64,000 nt of DNA from Arenibacter algicola (GTDB lineage Bacteria; Bacteroidota; Bacteroidia; Flavobacteriales; Flavobacteriaceae). The translations under genes and the position numbers were made by a program. The stretch lies in contig NZ_JPOO01000003.1 in NCBI RefSeq assembly GCF_000733925.1, positions 930,001-994,000 on the forward strand, read 5' to 3'. This document shows, piece by piece, positions 43,432 to 52,050 of the stretch. The notes under the pieces are model-generated. The model did not search any database and was not told where the DNA came from. It saw only the letters and a list, made by a program, of their open reading frames with translations. The number at the start of each line of letters is the position of its first letter. Position 1 is the first letter of the stretch.

Positions 43432-44319
43432 ATGAAAAACATCGCAGTCATAGGAGCCGGAACAATGGGTAATGGCATTGCCCATGTAATTGCTCAAAAT
43501 GGATATAAAACCAATCTTGTAGATATTTCACAGGAAGCCCTGGACAAGGGTCTGTTAACAATAGCTAAAAATCTTGACAGAATGGTGGCCAAGGAACTTA
43601 TCACAGAAAATGATAAGAAATCCACTTTGGGAAACATAACTCCCTTCACCAAACTTGCGGACGGGGTTAAGAAGGTAGACTTGGTAATAGAGGCTGCCAC
43701 CGAAAATACGGCCCTTAAATTAAAAATCTTTAAAGAATTGGATGCCATCTGCGAACCCACTGCCATTTTGGCTACCAACACCTCCTCCATTTCCATTACC
43801 CAGATTGCAGCAGCCACCAAAAGAGCGGACAAGGTTATTGGAATGCACTTTATGAATCCCGTACCCATTATGCAATTGGTAGAGATAATAAGGGGCTATA
43901 GCACCTCCAATGAGGTCACAAGAACCATTATGGATCTGTCCTCGAAACTTGGAAAAACACCAACGGAAGTCAATGACTATCCTGGTTTTGTTGCCAACCG
44001 AATTTTAATGCCCATGATCAATGAAGCTATAGAGACCCTGTTCCATAAAGTTGCAGGGGTTAGGGAGATCGACACGGTTATGAAATTAGGAATGGCCCAC
44101 CCAATGGGTCCGTTACAGCTTGCGGATTTTATTGGCCTTGATGTTTGTTTGTCCATTTTAAATGTAATGTATGACGGCTTCAAAAACCCAAAATATGCCC
44201 CCTGCCCCTTATTGGTAAACATGGTAACCGCCGGAAAATTAGGTGTTAAATCGGGAGAAGGTTTTTATGATTATTCGGAATCCCGTAAGGCCGAAAAAGT
44301 TTCCAAACAATTTAATTAA
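43432..44319 (+). CDS. 3-hydroxybutyryl-CoA dehydrogenase (HAD family)
   Basis: A 295-residue NAD-dependent 3-hydroxyacyl-CoA dehydrogenase. The NAD site is IAVIGAGTMGNGIAHVIAQ at residues 3-21. The catalytic His lies in KVIGMHFMNPVPIMQLVEII, and the C-terminal domain has FVANRILMPMINEAIETLF and HPMGPLQLADFIGLDVCLSI. The short length without a hydratase domain matches Hbd/PaaH-type enzymes of butanoate, fatty-acid or phenylacetate metabolism. The exact pathway is not given by its neighbours, an oxidoreductase and a PLP-binding protein. Confidence 0.93.
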   Translation: MKNIAVIGAGTMGNGIAHVIAQNGYKTNLVDISQEALDKGLLTIAKNLDRMVAKELITENDKKSTLGNITPFTKLADGVKKVDLVIEAATENTALKLKIFKELDAICEPTAILATNTSSISITQIAAATKRADKVIGMHFMNPVPIMQLVEIIRGYSTSNEVTRTIMDLSSKLGKTPTEVNDYPGFVANRILMPMINEAIETLFHKVAGVREIDTVMKLGMAHPMGPLQLADFIGLDVCLSILNVMYDGFKNPKYAPCPLLVNMVTAGKLGVKSGEGFYDYSESRKAEKVSKQFN

Positions 44320-44402
44320 TAGTCCTTTGCACCCGTTTACTTTAATAATCAATTTAGCGGCGTTCTAGAGCCTAGTTTAGATTAATACCAAAAAACAATT
44401 GA

Positions 44403-45056
44403 ATGTCCATTAAAGATAATTTAAAAACAATCAAGGATTCGCTTCCTTCACATGTTCAACTCGTTGCGGTTTCCAAGACCAAGCCGGTAGCCGATATCGA
44501 AGAAGCCTACGCTGCCGGACAAAGGGTTTTTGGTGAAAATAAAATCCAGGAAATGACAGAGAAGCAGCAAGTGCTTCCCAAGGATATTGAGTGGCACATG
44601 ATAGGCCATATACAACGCAACAAGGTAAAGTATATGGCAGAATATGTGGCCCTGATCCATGGAGTGGACAGCCTAAAACTATTGCGGGAAATAAATAAAC
44701 AAGCCAAGAAACATAACAGGGTTATTCCCTGTCTTCTGCAAATCCACATTGCCGAGGAGGACACCAAGTTTGGTTTTGACGAGAATGACCTTAGCGAATT
44801 GATCGCTTCAAATGAAATTAAACAACTTGTTAACATAAAGATAGTTGGACTAATGGGAATGGCCACATTTACGGATAATACCCAGCAAATAAGGAAGGAA
44901 TTTAAGCATCTCAAAACCTTGTTTGAAAAAACCAAAGTAACGTTCCCCGATCTTTCGCAATTATCCATGGGCATGAGCGGCGATTATAATATTGCCATAG
45001 AGGAAGGCAGTAGCATGATACGAGTAGGCAGTAGCATTTTTGGATCCAGAAATTAG
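44403..45056 (+). CDS. YggS-family pyridoxal-phosphate homeostasis protein
   Basis: A 217-residue PLP-binding barrel protein (YggS/PROSC/PLPBP group) that buffers PLP and affects amino-acid pools. The PLP Lys lies in LVAVSKTKPVADIEEAYA, followed by the FGENKIQEM and IEWHMIGHIQRNKVKYM motifs, and SMGMSGDYNIAIEEGSSMIR near the end binds the phosphate. It has no catalytic second domain. It lies 83 bases behind the dehydrogenase gene and 71 bases before the nuclease gene, so it may be transcribed with either. Confidence 0.94.
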   Translation: MSIKDNLKTIKDSLPSHVQLVAVSKTKPVADIEEAYAAGQRVFGENKIQEMTEKQQVLPKDIEWHMIGHIQRNKVKYMAEYVALIHGVDSLKLLREINKQAKKHNRVIPCLLQIHIAEEDTKFGFDENDLSELIASNEIKQLVNIKIVGLMGMATFTDNTQQIRKEFKHLKTLFEKTKVTFPDLSQLSMGMSGDYNIAIEEGSSMIRVGSSIFGSRN

Positions 45057-45127
45057 CCCGCAACCTAGCTGTTTCTTTGGCCGGAGAATACGTATCTTTG
45101 TTTAGTAATCTGAATTAGAAATTTTGC

Positions 45128-46495
45128 ATGTACGTCATATTAGATATTGAAACCACAGGAGGAAAATACAATGAAGAGGGGGTTACGGAAATTGCTATCC
45201 ATAAGTTTGACGGGCATAAAGTAGTGGACCAGTTCATAAGCCTGGTAAACCCAGAAAAAGAAATCCAACCCTTTGTGGTTAATCTTACCGGCATTAACAA
45301 CAATATGCTTCGCACTGCTCCAAAATTCTATGAAGTGGCCAAACGCATTGTTGAGATTACGGAAGATGCGGTAATTGTTGCCCATAATGCCCAGTTCGAC
45401 TATCGGATTTTGAGAACCGAATTTAGGCGGTTGGGCTTTAATTTTGAACGCAAGACTCTCTGTACAGTTGAACTGGCCAAGCAATTATTGCCGGATGCCG
45501 AATCGTATAGTCTGGGTAAATTGGTGCGATCCTTGGGAATCCCCGTAAGTGATCGTCATAGAGCCAATGGAGATGCCCTTGCCACATTGCAGCTATTTAA
45601 ACTATTACTTTCCAAAGATCTGGACAAAACCATTTTTAAAAGCGTACTAAGAACCGAGACCCAAGGGGAATTATCGCCAAGACAGTTGGATATGGTAGAT
45701 GAACTACCTTCGGAAACAGGGGTCTACTACATGCACAATAAGGACGGTGATATTATTTTGTTGGGCAAAAGCAGTAATATTAAAAAAAGGGTCAATCAGC
45801 ATTTCACCAATAATAGTCCAAAGGCCAGAAGAATTCAGAAAGAAACCAAAAGGGTTTCCTATGAAAAAACGGGCAATGAATTGGCTGCCTTACTAAAGGA
45901 GAATGCGGAATTATTGCGGAACAGACCCAAGTACAATACCCACTATAAAAAAAGGTTGTTTTCTCATGGTATTTATAAATCATATAACCAGGATGGCTAT
46001 ATTGCATTGACGGCGGAGGCCATTAATCCTAAAAAAAGGGCAGTAGTTACCTTTAATAGCCTTGAGGGAGCAGAAAATTTTCTGCACAGCATCAGGGAGG
46101 AGTTTCAATTGTGCAATAAAATAAATGGACTGTCACAGGCAAAGATACATTGCTCCCATTATGAGGATAATAGTTGCCTGGGCGGGTGCATAAACCAAGA
46201 ACCGGTAGAGATCTATAATGCAAGGGTATTACAGGCAATTGACAAGTACAGTTTCTCAAAGAAGAGCTTCTTGATCATGGACAAGGGAAGGGAAATTGGT
46301 GAGCGTTGTGGAATTGAGATCAAAGATGGTGTTTTTAAAGGTTTTGGCTATTTTAATTTAAACCATCAAATCAATAATATTCATATCTTGGAATCCATAA
46401 TAACACCCATGGAAGGAAATGAAAACACGACGCACATTATCTCATCCTATCTCAGAAAAAAAAAGGTGTTGAAAATTATAGAACTAAATCAGTAG
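45128..46495 (+). CDS. DnaQ-type exonuclease fused to a GIY-YIG (UvrC-like) nuclease
   Basis: A 455-residue protein. Residues 1-165 are a DEDD exonuclease: YVILDIETTGG, VAHNAQFDYRILRTEFRRLG and HRANGDALATLQLF. Residues of about 195-280 are a GIY-YIG domain in its UvrC/Cho form (GVYYMHNKDGDIILLGKSS, KKRVNQHF, ELAALLKENAELLRNRPKYN). The rest is a UvrC-like tail. Such fusions link a proofreading-like exonuclease to single-strand incision and probably act in DNA repair; the role is inferred from the domains. TATCTTTG at 45093-45100 is a perfect -7 box before it. Confidence 0.92.
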   Translation: MYVILDIETTGGKYNEEGVTEIAIHKFDGHKVVDQFISLVNPEKEIQPFVVNLTGINNNMLRTAPKFYEVAKRIVEITEDAVIVAHNAQFDYRILRTEFRRLGFNFERKTLCTVELAKQLLPDAESYSLGKLVRSLGIPVSDRHRANGDALATLQLFKLLLSKDLDKTIFKSVLRTETQGELSPRQLDMVDELPSETGVYYMHNKDGDIILLGKSSNIKKRVNQHFTNNSPKARRIQKETKRVSYEKTGNELAALLKENAELLRNRPKYNTHYKKRLFSHGIYKSYNQDGYIALTAEAINPKKRAVVTFNSLEGAENFLHSIREEFQLCNKINGLSQAKIHCSHYEDNSCLGGCINQEPVEIYNARVLQAIDKYSFSKKSFLIMDKGREIGERCGIEIKDGVFKGFGYFNLNHQINNIHILESIITPMEGNENTTHIISSYLRKKKVLKIIELNQ

Positions 46496-46498
46496 ACT

Positions 46499-47326
46499 TT
46501 GAAAATTAAAAAAAGTTGGAAACAAAAGATCCATGAAGTAATCTACGGGACCCATACCCAGGCGGGAAGACTTTTTGATATTGTACTGCTTGTTGTAATC
46601 GTCTATAGTGTAATTATTGTAATGTTGGAAAGCGTCCCTTCATTTGATGAAAAACACCATAAATTTCTAAACTATTCCGAATGGGTAGTGACCATTTTAT
46701 TTTCTATCGAATACATTTTGAGGATAATTTCTATCAACCGGCCTAAAAAATATATATTTAGTTTTTTTGGCATAGTCGATTTTTTATCCACCATTCCAAA
46801 ATACCTTTCACTATTATTTGTCGGTTCCCAATACCTAACAGCTTTTAGAATTTTAAGATTGCTAAGGGTATTCCGAATACTAAAATTGGTACGCTTTGTT
46901 GGGGAATCCAACAATCTGGTAAGGTCCATTCACGCCAGCAGAACCAAAATATTTGTTTTTGTTTTCTTTATCCTCATAATTTCCATTTTATTGGGAACGG
47001 TAATGTACATCGTAGAAGGTCCTACACATGGTTTTACCAGTATACCACATAGTGTTTATTGGACCATAGTTACCCTAACTACAGTTGGATACGGGGATAT
47101 CTCCCCTGAAACCCCCTTAGGACAGTTTATTGCCACCGTTATTATGATTATTGGTTATGGCGTAATTGCGGTACCCACCGGGATTGTTTCTGCTGAATAT
47201 GCTGCTGGCATGACCAACAAAAAAAATATAGCCCCAGGGAAGACCTGTCCGGATTGTGGTACGGAAATCATGCGTATTGATGCCCATTACTGTAGGGAAT
47301 GTGGACATAAATTAAGTGATGATTAA
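46499..47326 (+). CDS. voltage-gated-type potassium channel with a C-terminal zinc ribbon
   Basis: A 275-residue protein with six membrane helices. Helix S4 is rich in Arg (FRILRLLRVFRILKLVRFV), as in voltage sensors, and the pore has the K+ filter TVGYGD at residues 195-200. The cytoplasmic tail has two CxxC pairs (C250/C253 and C265/C268: TCPDCGTEI and YCRECGHK) that form a zinc ribbon. The start is TTG at 46499, four bases after the nuclease stop; no upstream ATG exists in frame. The stop overlaps the miaA start (TAATG), so translation is probably coupled. Confidence 0.9.
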   Translation: MKIKKSWKQKIHEVIYGTHTQAGRLFDIVLLVVIVYSVIIVMLESVPSFDEKHHKFLNYSEWVVTILFSIEYILRIISINRPKKYIFSFFGIVDFLSTIPKYLSLLFVGSQYLTAFRILRLLRVFRILKLVRFVGESNNLVRSIHASRTKIFVFVFFILIISILLGTVMYIVEGPTHGFTSIPHSVYWTIVTLTTVGYGDISPETPLGQFIATVIMIIGYGVIAVPTGIVSAEYAAGMTNKKNIAPGKTCPDCGTEIMRIDAHYCRECGHKLSDD

Positions 47327-48237
47327 TGAGTAAAAAAAATCTTATTTCCATTGTTGGGCCCACTGCGATAGGAAAGACGACCTTGGCCATAGCCCTTGCC
47401 AAACACTACAAAACAGAGATTATTTCCGCCGATTCCCGTCAGTTTTATAAAGAAATGTCCATTGGGACCGCTGTGCCGTCCCAGGAAGAATTAGCAAGTG
47501 TTCCACATCATTTTATTCAGCACAAAAGCATTTTTGACGAATACACCGTAGGGGATTTTGAAAGGGAAGCTATAAAAAAACTTGAAATACTTTTTGAAGA
47601 TAACGACATTGTTGTCATGGTAGGCGGAAGTGGTCTATACGTTGATGCCATTAAGGACGGACTGGATAGTTTTCCAACAATAGACCCTAAAATCCGGGAA
47701 ACATTGAACGAAACTTTGGTAACCCAAGGCATTTTAAGCCTTCAGGAAAGACTTAAAATTCTGGACAGGGATTATTATGACCAAGTAGACCTAAGCAACC
47801 CGCACAGGCTTATTAGGGCTCTGGAGGTGTGTATTGGCTCAGGCCTCCCCTACACCTCATTCCTAAATCAAAAAAAGCCCGAACGGAATTTTAATACCAT
47901 TACCATAGCCATAAATGCAGATAGGGAGATTATCTACGACCGTATAAACCAAAGAGTGGATATAATGCTGGAGCTGGGCTTATTGGAAGAGGTTGCCTCT
48001 CTAAAGGACCAACAGACCCTGAATGCCTTGCAAACGGTAGGTTATAGGGAATTATTTAGTTATTTTAAGGGCGACTACGATCTAAATACCGCTATTGCCG
48101 AAATAAAGAAAAACACCAGAAGGTTTGCGAAAAGGCAATTGACATGGTTACGAAAAAAAGAGGACATCCTTTGGGTGGATTATGAATACAACTTGAACGA
48201 AATTCTGGAGAAGATAGATCAAAAACGCACTGGATAA
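47326..48237 (+). CDS. miaA: tRNA dimethylallyltransferase
   Basis: MiaA adds a dimethylallyl group to A37 of tRNAs that read UNN codons. The 303-residue length is normal. The P-loop is IVGPTAIGKTTLAIALAKH; the motif ISADSRQFYKEMSIGTAVPS follows, then VPHHFIQHKSIFDEYTVGDF, VVMVGGSGLYVDAI and LQTVGYRELFSYFKGDY. It overlaps the upstream channel gene by one base and its stop overlaps the gluconokinase start in the same way, so the three genes form a tight operon of otherwise unrelated functions. Confidence 0.97.
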   Translation: MSKKNLISIVGPTAIGKTTLAIALAKHYKTEIISADSRQFYKEMSIGTAVPSQEELASVPHHFIQHKSIFDEYTVGDFEREAIKKLEILFEDNDIVVMVGGSGLYVDAIKDGLDSFPTIDPKIRETLNETLVTQGILSLQERLKILDRDYYDQVDLSNPHRLIRALEVCIGSGLPYTSFLNQKKPERNFNTITIAINADREIIYDRINQRVDIMLELGLLEEVASLKDQQTLNALQTVGYRELFSYFKGDYDLNTAIAEIKKNTRRFAKRQLTWLRKKEDILWVDYEYNLNEILEKIDQKRTG

Positions 48238-48752
48238 TGGCTTTATACAATAAAAACATTCTATTTGTAATTGGGGTTTCCGGCACAGGTAAATCCACCA
48301 TTGCGAAGTTGTTGGCAGAAAAACTGAACCTACCATTTTTTGATGGGGACGATTTTCACTCGGAAGCCAACATAGAAAAAATGTCCAATAAAATCCCCTT
48401 GACGGATGAGGACCGTTACGAGTGGCTGGTAACTCTAAACAAATTGGCCGTGAACAACCAAGAAACAGGGGCTGTCATTGTCTGCTCCGCCTTGAAGGAA
48501 TCCTACAGAAACATACTTGCAAATAAAATTGAAGAAAAAGTAGTCTGGATTTCCCTGGAAAGTTCTTTCGAATTGCTATTGGAACGCCTACAGAAGCGAA
48601 AGGGTCATTTTATGCCTGCCGAATTATTACGGTCCCAACTGGACACTTTTGAACCTCCTACCAAAGCGATAAAAATATCGATAGTTCCCAGTCCACAAGA
48701 AATTGTGGACCAAATATTAAGGGAATACAAAACTCATTATATTAAGGGGTAA
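48237..48752 (+). CDS. gluconokinase
   Basis: A 171-residue GntK/IdnK-type kinase that phosphorylates gluconate to 6-phosphogluconate. The P-loop is GVSGTGKSTIAKLLAEK, the substrate site FFDGDDFHSEANIEKMSNK, and the lid segment HFMPAELLRSQLDTFEPP. The segment IPLTDEDRYEWL is typical. The ATG overlaps the miaA stop. No gluconate transporter or dehydrogenase is adjacent. It closes the plus-strand run and is followed by a 340-base gap. Confidence 0.93.
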   Translation: MALYNKNILFVIGVSGTGKSTIAKLLAEKLNLPFFDGDDFHSEANIEKMSNKIPLTDEDRYEWLVTLNKLAVNNQETGAVIVCSALKESYRNILANKIEEKVVWISLESSFELLLERLQKRKGHFMPAELLRSQLDTFEPPTKAIKISIVPSPQEIVDQILREYKTHYIKG

Positions 48753-48934
48753 AACAATGGGGTACTTTAGTCAACCGGACCCAAGGAAAATGGTTTAAAA
48801 CCAAAAACCCCGCCTTGTTGGCTGGGTTCGTTCTACTATTGTGTTTACAAAAGCCTGTGCCTTTTAATTAATCTCGACATAAAAATAATCGCAAGACATT
48901 GATTTCGTGTAAATTAAAAATGCTACTGGCCCAT

Positions 48935-48961
48935 CGAGCCTGTCTGCTGTAGACAGGCTCG
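48935..48961. repeat. G+C-rich perfect palindrome (REP-like)
   Basis: Arms CGAGCCTGTCT (48935-48945) and AGACAGGCTCG (48951-48961) around GCTGT. It stands out in an A+T-rich gap, has no U-tract, and is 183 bases after the gluconokinase stop. It may be a small dispersed palindromic repeat, in style like the weaker one at 9508-9528. Confidence 0.6.
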
Positions 48962-49044
48962 ACCGGACAAAATTATCATAAATAACTCATTAACAATTAA
49001 ATACAAATACAAACTCACGTTAAATAGAGTTTTTAAAAATAAAA

Positions 49045-49070
49045 AGCACCAAGAAAAAACCTGGTGCTTC
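49045..49070 (-). terminator. terminator of the response regulator gene
   Basis: Arms AAGCACCA (49045-49052) and TGGTGCTT (49063-49070). On the minus strand the stem is followed by TTTTTATTTTT. It lies 22 bases after the regulator's stop codon. Confidence 0.8.
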
Positions 49071-49092
49071 AAAAATTTTAGTTGCGTGGTGA

Positions 49093-49800
49093 CTACTCGG
49101 TTTTAACCACCAATCTAAACCCTTCTCCATGGATATTTAATATCTCCACGTTTTCATCCTTTTTAAGATATTTACGCAGTTTGGCAATATAAACGTCCAT
49201 ACTTCGTGAAGTAAAATAGTTATCATCCCTCCAGATTTTAGTCAGGGCCAATTCACGCGGCATTAAATCGTTCTCGTGCAAGGCCAAAAGTCTAAGCAAC
49301 TCATTTTCCTTGGGCGATAGTTTAATGGCATCTTCATCTTTGTATTTCAAGAACCTAAGCTTGGAATTCAATTGAAAACCACCGATAGTAAATTCAAATT
49401 GTTTACTATCAGCTAGGGAGCTGGAAGACTTTCTCTGAATTATGGCTTTAAGTTTCATCAAAAGCACTTCGGAATCAAAAGGCTTGTTCAAATAATCGTC
49501 AGCACCTGCTTTATATCCTTTAAGGACATCTTCTTTCATAGTCTTGGCCGTAAGAAAAACGATGGGTACGTTTTCGTTCTTTTCACGGATTTCCTTGGCT
49601 AGGGTAAAGCCATCCTTATATGGCATCATGACATCCAAGATACAAACATCAAAATTGTCCTTCTTGAATTTTTCAAAACCTTCCATTCCGTTTTTTGCCA
49701 ACGTAACGTCAAAATCGTTCATTGCCAAATAATCTTTAAGTACAATTCCAAAATTGGGATCGTCCTCTACGAGTAATATTTTCTTATCTACTGTTTCCAT
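49093..49800 (-). CDS. OmpR-family response regulator (RprY-like)
   Basis: A 235-residue protein. The receiver domain has D13-D14, phosphoacceptor D56 in VCILDVMMPYKDG and the KPF motif in DYLNKPFDSEV. The C-terminal winged helix (about 135-235) has KLSPKENELLRLLALHEND and TSRSMDVYIAKLRKYLKKDE. It resembles the RprY regulator of Bacteroides, and its partner kinase gene lies seven bases upstream on the same strand, so the two form an operon. The targets are not visible here. A terminator follows. Confidence 0.95.
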   Translation of the reverse strand: METVDKKILLVEDDPNFGIVLKDYLAMNDFDVTLAKNGMEGFEKFKKDNFDVCILDVMMPYKDGFTLAKEIREKNENVPIVFLTAKTMKEDVLKGYKAGADDYLNKPFDSEVLLMKLKAIIQRKSSSSLADSKQFEFTIGGFQLNSKLRFLKYKDEDAIKLSPKENELLRLLALHENDLMPRELALTKIWRDDNYFTSRSMDVYIAKLRKYLKKDENVEILNIHGEGFRLVVKTE

Positions 49801-49807
49801 TATTGTT

Positions 49808-51382
49808 TTAAATTAAAGGTAGTTTTATATAAAAAGTGCTTCCTTTACCTTTTTCACTTTCCGCATAAACCTCACCTTGATGATCATCAACTATTTTTTT
49901 TACGTAAGCAAGCCCTAAACCGTGCCCCTTAACATTGTGTATATCTCCTGTATGCTCCCTATAGAACTTTTCAAAAACCTTTTTCAGTACCGCCTTGCTC
50001 ATTCCAGCGCCCTGGTCCTGTACTTTTATTATGATATAATTCCCGACCACTTCGGTAAAAACATCTATCTTGGGCACTTCCGGCGAATATTTCACAGCAT
50101 TGTCCAATATATTCACTATCACATTGGTAAAATGCATCTCATTGGCCAAAACCTCCGAGCGTTCCGCCTTTAAATGCGGCTTAATATACCCTCCCCGGTC
50201 TGCAACTATAAGCTCTACATGGGTAATGGCATCTTCTATTATGTCGTGTATATCTGCCCTATCCTTACTAATATCCAACTGATTTTTTTCCAACTTGGAT
50301 ATCCTTAATACATTTTCTACCTGCGCATGCATTCTCTTGTTTTCGTCCCTTATCATTTGCAAATAGCGCAGCACCTTCTCCTTGTCGTCTATAATCTTAG
50401 GATTCTTTATTGCTTCAACGGCCAAATTTATAGTAGCAATCGGAGTTTTAAACTCATGCGTCATATTATTGATAAAGTCCGATTTAATCTCTGAAATCTG
50501 CTTCTGTTTTATCAACTGATAGATGGCACTGGAATAGGCTACCACGATGACCAAGGTAAACGTCAAGGACAAAATTGCCATTCCAAGAATGGACTGTATA
50601 AGGAACCTTTTCTTTTTGGGAAAGGTCAGCAAGAGAGAAAAATTGGTATTCCCTTCACTATCCTTAAATAAAGGGGCCTTGTAAAGTGTGGTCTCCGTGA
50701 ACTTGAATTTTTTGGATTTCACTTTGGTCGGCAGGCCTTTGCTATAGACCCCGTATTCGTAGTCTATATCTATGCCCCTATTTTTCAGTTCCCTCCCAAG
50801 AAAAAGTTCTATTTCCTGTTTCGATACGCGTTTATGGATGGACCTTGATTTGGCCTGTTCCCGAAATACATCATCCAATGCAGCTTTATCAATAGAGGAG
50901 AGTCCACCGATTTTCTCGAGCTTTTGTACCGGTGTCAAGGAATATTGCCTGCCGTCCAGACCAAAATCTTCTTTGTATATCTCTGTTGTTCTGGTGCTGG
51001 TAATATTTCTAAATGTTGTGGTGTCCAAGCCTATATCAAAGAACGTAGATGCCATATTGTAATCCTCCTCCAAAATACCATGGGTATAAAACCGTATTTC
51101 ATTGGAATTGATATCACGATCAAAAAAGAAAAAATTCTTAAGATGGGTAGCCTTTGGCTTTCCAATACTATCCTTAAGCTTGTAAAACTCGTTAAGATAA
51201 TCCTGTACCTCCCGCTTTTCAATATTCTCTACAACCCTACTCAAAATTTGGTTGATTGTGTTTGAAAATTGTTCTTCCTTGTCCGCGACCGACTTATTTA
51301 TCCAATAACTCTGAACAAAGATGATTCCTATTAGGGAAAGGCTCATTAAGACTACCAAAAGACCAAATAACCTCTTATTCAT
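49808..51382 (-). CDS. sensor histidine kinase (RprX-like)
   Basis: A 524-residue protein with an N-terminal membrane helix (LFGLLVVLMSLSLIGIIFVQ), a periplasmic domain of about 230 residues and a second helix near 270-290 (ILGMAILSLTFTLVIVVAYS). The HisKA phospho-His is H309 in NNMTHEFKTPIATI. The HATPase domain shows the N box FTNVIVNILDNAVKYS, G1 VQDQGAGMS and G2 GHGLGLAYVKKIVDDH. The stimulus is unknown. It is the first gene of a two-gene operon with the OmpR-type regulator. Confidence 0.94.
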   Translation of the reverse strand: MNKRLFGLLVVLMSLSLIGIIFVQSYWINKSVADKEEQFSNTINQILSRVVENIEKREVQDYLNEFYKLKDSIGKPKATHLKNFFFFDRDINSNEIRFYTHGILEEDYNMASTFFDIGLDTTTFRNITSTRTTEIYKEDFGLDGRQYSLTPVQKLEKIGGLSSIDKAALDDVFREQAKSRSIHKRVSKQEIELFLGRELKNRGIDIDYEYGVYSKGLPTKVKSKKFKFTETTLYKAPLFKDSEGNTNFSLLLTFPKKKRFLIQSILGMAILSLTFTLVIVVAYSSAIYQLIKQKQISEIKSDFINNMTHEFKTPIATINLAVEAIKNPKIIDDKEKVLRYLQMIRDENKRMHAQVENVLRISKLEKNQLDISKDRADIHDIIEDAITHVELIVADRGGYIKPHLKAERSEVLANEMHFTNVIVNILDNAVKYSPEVPKIDVFTEVVGNYIIIKVQDQGAGMSKAVLKKVFEKFYREHTGDIHNVKGHGLGLAYVKKIVDDHQGEVYAESEKGKGSTFYIKLPLI

Positions 51383-51462
51383 TTATAAACAAAATTAGAA
51401 ATTTAACATTTAGCGAATTGCACGTTTAACCTAACCTTAACAAAAATGTTAAAATTTCGCGC

Positions 51463-52050
51463 TTAAGCCCTTATTTTAAGTAATTTATGGTGAATTCGGA
51501 AAACTTCCCTTTCCGTTTCTTCCAGTCCAATGTTTTCAATTATGAAGTCTGAAAGCTTCTCTTTTTCACTATCTGGCAATTGATTATCTATACGAGACAT
51601 TACCGCTTCGGCCGTGGCCCCGTCCCTATCAACAACCCTTTGTATTCTGATATCCTTTGGTGAGGTGACTAAGATTATTTTATCATAAAATTTGTCGGCC
51701 CCATTTTCGAATATAATGGCAGCTTCTTGTATTACATAGGGTGCATTCTGGCGTTTGCACCAACTTTTAAAATGACGTCTCACCGCAGGATGGACAATAT
51801 TATTGAGACCCTGCAATAATTTCTTGTCCTTGAACACAATTTTGGCGATATACTCCTTATTTGGCTTCCCTTCCAAATAACTCTCCTTGCCCAGTAATGC
51901 TTCAATTTCGTTTTTAATCTTTTTTGAACTGGCCATTAGGTTCTTGGCCTCAGCATCCGAATTATAAATGGGCACCCCCAATTTTTGGAACATGGATCCC
52001 ACGGTGGATTTACCACTGCCAATACCCCCTGTCAAGCCTACGATTATCAT
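51463..52050 (-). CDS. coaE: dephospho-CoA kinase
   Basis: CoaE phosphorylates dephospho-CoA, the last step of CoA synthesis. The 195-residue length is normal. The P-loop is VGLTGGIGSGKSTVGSMF, followed by the substrate segment VPIYNSDAEAKNLM and the lid region RIQRVVDRDGATAEAVMSRI. The start overlaps the ybbR-like gene's stop by four bases, so the two are translationally coupled. The glycosyltransferase lies at the head of the same group. Confidence 0.96.
   Translation of the reverse strand: MIIVGLTGGIGSGKSTVGSMFQKLGVPIYNSDAEAKNLMASSKKIKNEIEALLGKESYLEGKPNKEYIAKIVFKDKKLLQGLNNIVHPAVRRHFKSWCKRQNAPYVIQEAAIIFENGADKFYDKIILVTSPKDIRIQRVVDRDGATAEAVMSRIDNQLPDSEKEKLSDFIIENIGLEETEREVFRIHHKLLKIRA

Larger units (their letters stand above)
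48753..49092. other. 340-base intergenic region between converging genes
   Basis: No reading frame of note. It holds an imperfect hairpin at 48806-48828 (AACCC and GGGTT arms), a perfect G+C-rich palindrome at 48935-48961 and the terminator of the response regulator at 49045-49070. The rest is A+T-rich and shows no tRNA or other RNA that I can recognise. Confidence 0.7.

Noticed and set aside
48780..48870. Possible tRNA or gene remnant in the gap after the gluconokinase gene
   Set aside because: The stretch has a short imperfect hairpin but no cloverleaf, CCA end or coding similarity that I can recognise.
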